Assembly: GCA_023384025.1 (NCBI GenBank)
Contig: JAHDXX010000097.1
Span: 1-10,926, forward strand
Reading direction: 5' to 3'
DNA from: Sphingomonadaceae bacterium
Lineage (GTDB): Bacteria > Pseudomonadota > Alphaproteobacteria > Sphingomonadales > Sphingomonadaceae
DNA length: 10,926 nucleotides
The notes under the pieces: model-generated
The model's input: the letters and a program-made list of their open reading frames with translations, nothing else
What the model was told of the DNA's origin: nothing
Databases searched by the model: none
Shown: one piece after another, positions 6,713-10,926 of the stretch
Layout: every line of letters starts with the position of its first letter
Position numbering within the stretch: position 1 is the stretch's first letter
Made by a program: the position numbers and the translations under genes

Positions 6713-8112
6713 GCCGCCTGCCTCGCCAGCCCGCGCGCGGCCGGATGGTGCCAGTGTTCGGTCTTGTCCCAGCGCGGTGTCTCACCACGCAAGGTTCGCA
6801 CATAGGCCACGAACGCCCTGCGTCCAGCCATGATCGCGACAATGTTGGCTACCGGAATGCGCGCGATGGCCAGCAGGCCTTCAGCCACGCCGTGTTCGCG
6901 CGCGGTGAAGGCAAAGCGCATGCCGACGCGCCACAGCAGGCTGGCCAGATTGAGCAGGAGCACGGTCCGCAGCAACGGGCCAGGCACCATGGGTTCGGCC
7001 AGCCCTGCGAGGGACAGTCCCCATGCGATGGCGGAGAGGACAAGCAGGAGATAGGCGATCGCCAGCACCAGCGCGGTGAAGGGGCCGCGCCGGTCGCGCA
7101 GCCGCATCCACAGGTCACCCGCATGAAGCCGCCAGCCGAGCCGGTCCCAGCCCTGGAACGCGATACCGTGGACCCAGCGTGTCTTCTGCCGCACCGCAGC
7201 GGCGAGCTGCGCAGGGAAATAGGCCCGGGTGGCAATCAGGCGACCGCTGCTGGTCCGTGCCCGCAGGAAGCGCGAACTGCCGCCCATCTGCGCGATGACC
7301 AGCCCGAGCTCGTAGTCTTCGGTCAGGCACTCGGCAGAGAAGGGGCCATCTGAGCCTGCCACCCGCGGCAAAGCGTCGAGCGCGGCCCGCGAAATGGCGC
7401 AGCCAACCCCGGCCAGTGGCACCCCGGCGCCCAATGCATCGCGGACGACCAGGGCCTTTCCGTGCTGCTCGGCGAACTCCTCGCAGTAATGGCTGCCAAT
7501 CCAGCGCGAGCCGGATTGCGGCAGGGGAAGCACCGGCAGCTGCACCATGTCCGCCTCGCCGATTGCCCGGTCGAGCAGCGCGAGCGCCGCCGGATCGACC
7601 ATGTCTTCGGCATCATGCAGCAGTACCATGCGGAAAGGTGCGCCCTGGCGGGCCTCATCAAGTTCGAGCGCGCGGTAGAGCCGGTTGAGACAATCGGCCT
7701 TGGTGGTCGGCCCTGCCCGGTCATGGATCACGATCCGCAGGCGCGGGTCGCCTGCGGCAGCCTGCTGCGCCGCTTCCAGCGTGGCCATGTCGTTGGCATA
7801 GCAGCCGAGATAGATCCGCAGACCGCGCTGGGGCCAGGCTTCGAGCATGTGGTGGATGGTCGGCCCGATCACCAGTGCCTCGTCCCACGCGGGGATGAAC
7901 ACCGCCGCCTGCCCCGCCAGCGGACCAGCGGCCTCGATATCAGCCGGTATGCGCCGGTCGCGCGCCTGTCCGCCCAGACGCAGCCAGAGCCATGCGAGAT
8001 CGACTGAAAAATCGTCAATCGCACCAATCAGGAAGAAGATGGCCGCGAACAGCAGCAACTCGTGCTGGACCAGAACAAGCCATTGCAAGGCTGTGAAACC
8101 AAAGAGTTCCAA
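6709..8112 (-). CDS. NfrB-like membrane glycosyltransferase (GT2)
   Basis: A processive-type family 2 glycosyltransferase of the NfrB (phage N4 adsorption protein B) type. Counting from the TTG at 8112 gives 467 residues: a transmembrane helix at about 8-31, a cytoplasmic GT-A domain with VFIPAWDE near 72, HDAED at 166-170, TEDYELG at 264-270 and QKTRW at 309-313, then hydrophobic helices at about 345-370, 380-395 and 411-430. These match the D-x-D, ED and Q/R-x-x-RW motifs of cellulose-synthase-like enzymes. It ends just after WDKTEHW, where E. coli NfrB (about 745 residues) continues into an MshEN-like, c-di-GMP-related region. The frame extends to a TTG at 8160, but the TTG at 8112 is preferred because AGGGGG lies 7 bases upstream of it and nothing similar precedes 8160. 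No in-frame ATG or GTG is near. The sugar product is unknown. Confidence 0.85.
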   Translation of the reverse strand: MELFGFTALQWLVLVQHELLLFAAIFFLIGAIDDFSVDLAWLWLRLGGQARDRRIPADIEAAGPLAGQAAVFIPAWDEALVIGPTIHHMLEAWPQRGLRIYLGCYANDMATLEAAQQAAAGDPRLRIVIHDRAGPTTKADCLNRLYRALELDEARQGAPFRMVLLHDAEDMVDPAALALLDRAIGEADMVQLPVLPLPQSGSRWIGSHYCEEFAEQHGKALVVRDALGAGVPLAGVGCAISRAALDALPRVAGSDGPFSAECLTEDYELGLVIAQMGGSSRFLRARTSSGRLIATRAYFPAQLAAAVRQKTRWVHGIAFQGWDRLGWRLHAGDLWMRLRDRRGPFTALVLAIAYLLLVLSAIAWGLSLAGLAEPMVPGPLLRTVLLLNLASLLWRVGMRFAFTAREHGVAEGLLAIARIPVANIVAIMAGRRAFVAYVRTLRGETPRWDKTEHWHHPAARGLARQAA

Positions 8113-8162
8113 GCGGCGACCCCCTGCAACACTGGTAAACCGACCATGGTAGAGTTGCAACG

Positions 8163-8176
8163 CGCAAACTTTTGCG
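8163..8176. promoter_or_regulatory. 14-bp palindrome upstream of nhaA, possible operator or 5' hairpin
   Basis: CGCAAA and TTTGCG are perfect inverted copies separated by CT, ending 15 bases before the nhaA start and touching its ribosome binding site (GGAAGAGGGG). It lies in the gap between the divergent glycosyltransferase and nhaA genes. It could be a regulator site or a small mRNA hairpin. No clear nhaA promoter was found. Confidence 0.3.
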
Positions 8177-8191
8177 GAAGAGGGGCGTGCA

Positions 8192-9403
8192 ATGGCTCAG
8201 GACAACAGACCGCTTCGCGCTTTCTTCGCCCCCGTGCGCGCCCTCTTCGTGGGCGACGCTTCGGCAGGCATCCTGCTGATCGTGGTCGCCGCGCTGGCGA
8301 TGGTGGCGGCGAACTCGGCGCTGGCGCAGGATTACCACCACCTGTTCAACGGCGAACTGGGCTGGACTCCGATCCCCAAGCTCGACACGCTGCACCTGTG
8401 GATCAACGACGGGTTGATGGCGGTATTCTTCTTCGTCGTCGGGCTGGAAGTGAAGCGGGAGTGGATCGAAGGCCAGCTCTCGACCGCCGAGCAACGCCGC
8501 CTGCCGGTGGTTGCGGCTGCGGCGGGGATGGCAATACCCGCGCTGGTCTACGTCTTCTTCGTCCAGGGCGGTCCGGAGCGGCTGATGCAGGGCTGGGCGA
8601 TCCCGGCGGCAACCGACATTGCCTTCGCCATGGGGGTGCTCGGCCTGCTCGGCAATCGCGTGCCCGGCTCGCTGCGGCTGTTCCTGCTGACCGTGGCGAT
8701 CGTCGACGATATCGGCGCGGTGCTGGTGATCGCGGTGTTCTACACCTCGGGCATCAAGCTCGCCTGGCTGGTCGGCGCGATCGTCGTCACCGCGGTGATG
8801 TTCGCGCTCAACCGGATGCGGGTCACGCACATGCTGCCGTTCATCCTGCTGGCGCTGGTGCTGTGGTACTTCGTGCTCAATTCGGGCATCCACGCGACCA
8901 TTGCGGGCGTGGTTGCCGCGCTGACCATTCCCATGGTCGGCAAGGACGACAACACCATGCTCGAACGGCTCGAGCACGGGCTCGCCCCGTGGAGCGCCTA
9001 CCTGGTCGTGCCGGTTTTCGGCTTCGCCAATGCCGGGGTCAGCCTCGCCGGGCTTGGCGCGGAGGAACTGCTCGCCCCGCTGCCGATCGCGATTGCGGCC
9101 GGCCTGTTCCTGGGCAAGCAGCTCGGCATTTTCAGCGCGATCTGGATCGCGGACCGGATCGGATTTGCCGCCCGCCCCTATGGCGCGCGGTGGAGCGAAA
9201 TCTGGGGCGTGACGATCCTGTGCGGTATCGGCTTCACCATGTCGCTGTTCATCAGCGAACTGGCTTTCCCGGGCTATCGCCTGCTGATCGACGAAGCCAA
9301 GATCGGCATTCTTGGCGGCTCGCTGCTCTCGGCAGTGGTCGGCTATGCCGTGCTGCGGATGGTGACCGACGCCAACCGCCAGCCCGATCCGGAAGAGGCC
9401 TGA
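8192..9403 (+). CDS. nhaA: Na+/H+ antiporter NhaA
   Basis: A 403-residue inner-membrane antiporter that expels Na+ (or Li+) in exchange for 2 H+, supporting pH and salt homeostasis. The key residues are all present: Asp142 in ATDIAFAMG (E. coli Asp133), the ion-binding pair Asp172-Asp173 in IVDDIGAVL (Asp163-164), Lys309 in GKQLGI (Lys300) and His234 in GIHATIAG (pH-sensing His225). The beta-hairpin region NGELGW and the amphipathic stretch LWINDGLMAVFFFVVGLEVK at 69-88 are also typical. About 12 hydrophobic segments are visible and the length is normal. The ATG at 8192 is supported by GGAAGAGGGG ending 6 bases upstream. The gene is divergent from the glycosyltransferase gene and ends 6 bases from the gloA stop on the other strand. 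Confidence 0.97.
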   Translation: MAQDNRPLRAFFAPVRALFVGDASAGILLIVVAALAMVAANSALAQDYHHLFNGELGWTPIPKLDTLHLWINDGLMAVFFFVVGLEVKREWIEGQLSTAEQRRLPVVAAAAGMAIPALVYVFFVQGGPERLMQGWAIPAATDIAFAMGVLGLLGNRVPGSLRLFLLTVAIVDDIGAVLVIAVFYTSGIKLAWLVGAIVVTAVMFALNRMRVTHMLPFILLALVLWYFVLNSGIHATIAGVVAALTIPMVGKDDNTMLERLEHGLAPWSAYLVVPVFGFANAGVSLAGLGAEELLAPLPIAIAAGLFLGKQLGIFSAIWIADRIGFAARPYGARWSEIWGVTILCGIGFTMSLFISELAFPGYRLLIDEAKIGILGGSLLSAVVGYAVLRMVTDANRQPDPEEA

Positions 9404-9409
9404 CCGGCC

Positions 9410-9847
9410 TTACCAGGTGCCGGTGTTTTCCATGCTGGCCCACGGCTCCTGCGGCGGCAGCTTGCCATCCTGCAGCAATTCGACCGATATCCCGTCAGGC
9501 GACTTGACGAAGGCCATGTGCCCGTCACGCGGAGGGCGATGGATCACGTGGCCCGCATCGGCCAGCCGCTGGCAGGTCTCGTAGATATTGTCGACGCGAT
9601 AGGCGAGGTGGCCGAAGTTGCGCCCGCCACTGTATTCCTCGGCCGGGCTGCCATCCTCGGGCGGCCAGTTGTAGGTCAGTTCGACCTCGGCCAGCCCCTC
9701 CTGCCCCGGCGCGGCCAGGAAGATCAGGGTGAACCGGCCCGCTTCCACTTCGAACCGGCGCACTTCCTCCAGCCCGATCAGGCGGAAGAACGCCACCGTC
9801 GCTTCCGGGTCGGTAATCCGGATCATCGAGTGAAGGTATTTCACCAT
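9410..9847 (-). CDS. gloA: lactoylglutathione lyase (glyoxalase I)
   Basis: Glyoxalase I converts the hemithioacetal of methylglyoxal and glutathione to S-lactoylglutathione in the cytoplasm. The 145-residue protein has the VOC beta-alpha-beta-beta-beta fold pattern and all four metal ligands: His6 (KYLHSMIRI), Glu56 (EVELTYNW), His80 (GHLAYRVD) and Glu123 (SVELLQ). The first ligand is His rather than Gln, and the protein is short, as in the Ni/Co-dependent bacterial class typified by E. coli GloA (His5, Glu56, His74, Glu122). The conserved RVTDP-like motif appears as RITDPEATVAFF. The ATG at 9847 is preceded by GAAAGG at 7-base spacing. Glyoxalase II is not in the window. The C-terminal tail after residue 126 carries no known motif. 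Confidence 0.95.
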   Translation of the reverse strand: MVKYLHSMIRITDPEATVAFFRLIGLEEVRRFEVEAGRFTLIFLAAPGQEGLAEVELTYNWPPEDGSPAEEYSGGRNFGHLAYRVDNIYETCQRLADAGHVIHRPPRDGHMAFVKSPDGISVELLQDGKLPPQEPWASMENTGTW

Positions 9848-9879
9848 CGGGCGGCCTTTCGTTCAAAAACGGTTCATCG

Positions 9880-9909
9880 ACGATAATGCACAACTCATCG
9901 TACTGACAA
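9880..9909 (-). promoter_or_regulatory. candidate sigma-70 promoter of gloA
   Basis: Read on the minus strand, TTGTCA (5 of 6 to TTGACA) is followed after 18 bases by TATCGT (4 of 6 to TATAAT). The start of transcription would fall near 9873, giving a leader of about 26 bases. The -10 overlaps GATAAT on the + strand (9882-9887), a possible -10 for the divergent SIMPL gene, whose only -35 candidate (TTCGTT at 9858-9863) is poor. Confidence 0.35.
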
Positions 9910-9923
9910 TGAGGGGCAGTGCG

Positions 9924-10679
9924 ATGGACGAAGCGATTGTGTCTGATAGCGGCGAAGGATGGAAGGGGTTCCTGCGCGAACCGGCGACGAAGCGCTGGTT
10001 CGGCACGGCGGCGATTGCTGCCGCCGGGCTGATCGCGGGCGGTTACCTGCTCGGCAACGGGCTGGTTCGCGCGAAGGATGCCGACCGTTCGGTGACGGTT
10101 CGCGGCCTGGCGGAACGCGATGTCACAGCTGACCTTGCGACCTGGACCATCTCCTACTCGTCAAGCTCGAGCGACCTTGCCGGCGCACAGGCCAAAGTGC
10201 GCGAGGACACGCAAGCGATCGAGAAATTCTTCACCGGCCTTGGCTTCCCCAAGGACGCGCTCCAGCCGACCGGCGCCAACGTGACCAGCTACACCAGCGA
10301 CGGCGTGACCAATTTCACCGTGCGCCAGCGGCTCGCCCTGCGCACGACCGATATCGACAAGGCGCAGAAGGCGGTCGCGCAGCAGTTCGACCTCGTCAGC
10401 CGCGGGGTATTCCTGGAGGAAGGCTCGGCCATGGCCTACACCTTCACCAAGCTGAACGACATCAAGCCCGAGATGGTGGCTGAAGCGACCCGCGATGCGC
10501 GCGCAGCCGCTGAACAGTTCGCCAACGACAGCGGGGCCGATGTCGGTGCGATCAAGGAAGCGACCCAGGGCTATTTCACCATCGAAGGGCGCGACGGCGA
10601 GGCGGGCGGCTGGGGCGTGAGCGACTCGCCGTTCAAGAAAGTCCGCGTCGTCACCACGGTCACGTTCCTGATCGACTGA
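9924..10679 (+). CDS. SIMPL domain protein (DUF541, PF04402), membrane-anchored
   Basis: A 251-residue envelope protein of the SIMPL family. Members form ring-like oligomers in the periplasm; examples are E. coli YggE, linked to oxidative stress, and Brucella BP26. Residue numbers count from ATG 9924. One transmembrane helix lies at about 28-45 (GTAAIAAAGLIAGGYLLGNG), then the SIMPL domain begins with SVTVRGLAERDVTADLATW and runs to the C-terminal RVVTTVTFLID. The sequence has no cysteine. ATG 9924 is chosen because GAGGGG lies 7 bases upstream; ATG 9909 would add five residues but itself contains the start of that ribosome binding site. It is divergent from gloA with a short shared promoter region, and its 3' end faces a hairpin terminator. 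The cellular role is not known for this subfamily. Confidence 0.9.
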   Translation: MDEAIVSDSGEGWKGFLREPATKRWFGTAAIAAAGLIAGGYLLGNGLVRAKDADRSVTVRGLAERDVTADLATWTISYSSSSSDLAGAQAKVREDTQAIEKFFTGLGFPKDALQPTGANVTSYTSDGVTNFTVRQRLALRTTDIDKAQKAVAQQFDLVSRGVFLEEGSAMAYTFTKLNDIKPEMVAEATRDARAAAEQFANDSGADVGAIKEATQGYFTIEGRDGEAGGWGVSDSPFKKVRVVTTVTFLID

Positions 10680-10682
10680 TAC

Positions 10683-10717
10683 AAAAAGGCCCGCCGTGCC
10701 GGTTGGCAGGGCGGGCC
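10683..10717 (-). terminator. intrinsic terminator with two-part stem
   Basis: The outer stem GGCCCGCC/GGCGGGCC (10688-10695 with 10710-10717) encloses a G-G mismatch and an inner stem TGCC/GGCA around the loop GGTT. Read on the minus strand, the hairpin is followed by TTTTT (10683-10687 on the + strand are A). It is therefore a textbook terminator for the TorF-like gene. It lies 8 bases after the SIMPL stop, and may also stop or protect the convergent + transcript, although no T-run follows in that direction. Confidence 0.8.
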
Positions 10718-10738
10718 CGATTGCGGCTACGCCAGCGC

Positions 10739-10926
10739 TTACATGCTGTAGGCGAGGGTGAAGAAGATGCCCGGATCGGTGAACTTGTCGATGCTCGGCC
10801 CCTGCGTGTCGACATAGTTGACGCCGAGGCTGAGGCTGTCGGTCACCGCATAGGAAGCACCAACGCCCCAGTCGAACGAAGTGCCGTCTGCCGTGGTGGC
10901 GAAGACCCCGTCGGTGTAGCCGGCAT
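10739..10926 (-). CDS. TorF-like outer membrane porin, C-terminal fragment
   Basis: The minus-strand frame enters from the right edge and stops at TAA 10739-10741, giving the last 61 or so residues. It shows alternating beta strands with Asp/Thr turns: SFDWGVGASYAVTDSLSLGV, then NYVDTQG and GIFFTLAYSM. This fits the C-terminal strands of the TorF family (TIGR02001, putative porins of proteobacteria) and an outer membrane beta-barrel in general. The final residue is Met, not the Phe or Trp usual for barrel proteins, although Tyr sits at the third position from the end. An intrinsic terminator follows. The family call rests on a short piece; barrel identity is more certain than TorF. Confidence 0.65.
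   Translation of the reverse strand, partial: AGYTDGVFATTADGTSFDWGVGASYAVTDSLSLGVNYVDTQGPSIDKFTDPGIFFTLAYSM

Noticed and set aside
6418..7353. A 311-codon + strand frame across the 5' end of the beta-rich protein gene and the 3' half of the glycosyltransferase gene
   Set aside because: It spans the junction of two well-supported minus-strand genes, has biased composition and shows no motif.
2070..8112. A defence island built around the HerA-type ATPase
   Set aside because: The neighbours are envelope and transport genes with matching base composition, with no nuclease, SIR2, integrase or transposase.
8015..8977. A 320-codon minus-strand frame opposite nhaA
   Set aside because: It is rich in His/Arg/Gln and Asp, typical of the reverse of a membrane-protein gene, and nhaA is unambiguous.
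9390..9420. A bidirectional terminator between nhaA and gloA
   Set aside because: Only a weak 5-bp stem (AGGCC/GGCCT) without T-runs is present, and it overlaps the stop codon of nhaA.

Overview
The window looks like chromosomal DNA of a GC-rich alphaproteobacterium, most likely Sphingomonadales (Erythrobacter/Novosphingobium type). The evidence is the strong G/C bias at third codon positions, the alphaproteobacterial family PF09608/TIGR02186 beside a TauE/SafE permease, a TorF-like porin end, and short palindromes of the kind scattered through these genomes. No phage, transposon, CRISPR array, rRNA or tRNA gene was seen. All assignments come from reading motifs, without database searches.

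Layout, left to right. Bases 1-171 hold the 3' end of a GIY-YIG nuclease-like gene with a small palindrome inside its frame. Next, on the + strand, come an MtfA-type M90 metallopeptidase (232-1068) and queE for 7-deazaguanine synthesis (1290-2024). A long minus-strand block then runs from about 8112 down to 2070. In transcription order it holds an NfrB-like membrane glycosyltransferase, an NfrA-C-like beta-rich protein (ATGA overlap with the first), a TauE/SafE permease, a PF09608 periplasmic/membrane protein (GTGA overlap with the permease) and a HerA-type ATPase. On the + strand follows nhaA (8192-9403), which converges with glyoxalase I gloA (9410-9847, minus). A SIMPL/DUF541 membrane protein (9924-10679, +) diverges from gloA and converges with the C-terminal end of a TorF-like outer membrane protein (10739 to the window end, minus). 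A strong two-part hairpin terminator lies between the last two.

Most genes are housekeeping or envelope functions: tRNA modification, Na+/H+ homeostasis, methylglyoxal detoxification. The part with most room for new biology is the minus-strand block. Its glycosyltransferase and beta-rich protein look like a reduced NfrB/NfrA pair, without the C-terminal MshEN-like region of NfrB and without the TPR region of NfrA. The adjoining permease and PF09608 protein form a tightly coupled pair of unknown substrate. The herA-like gene has its own candidate promoter and no nurA partner in view.
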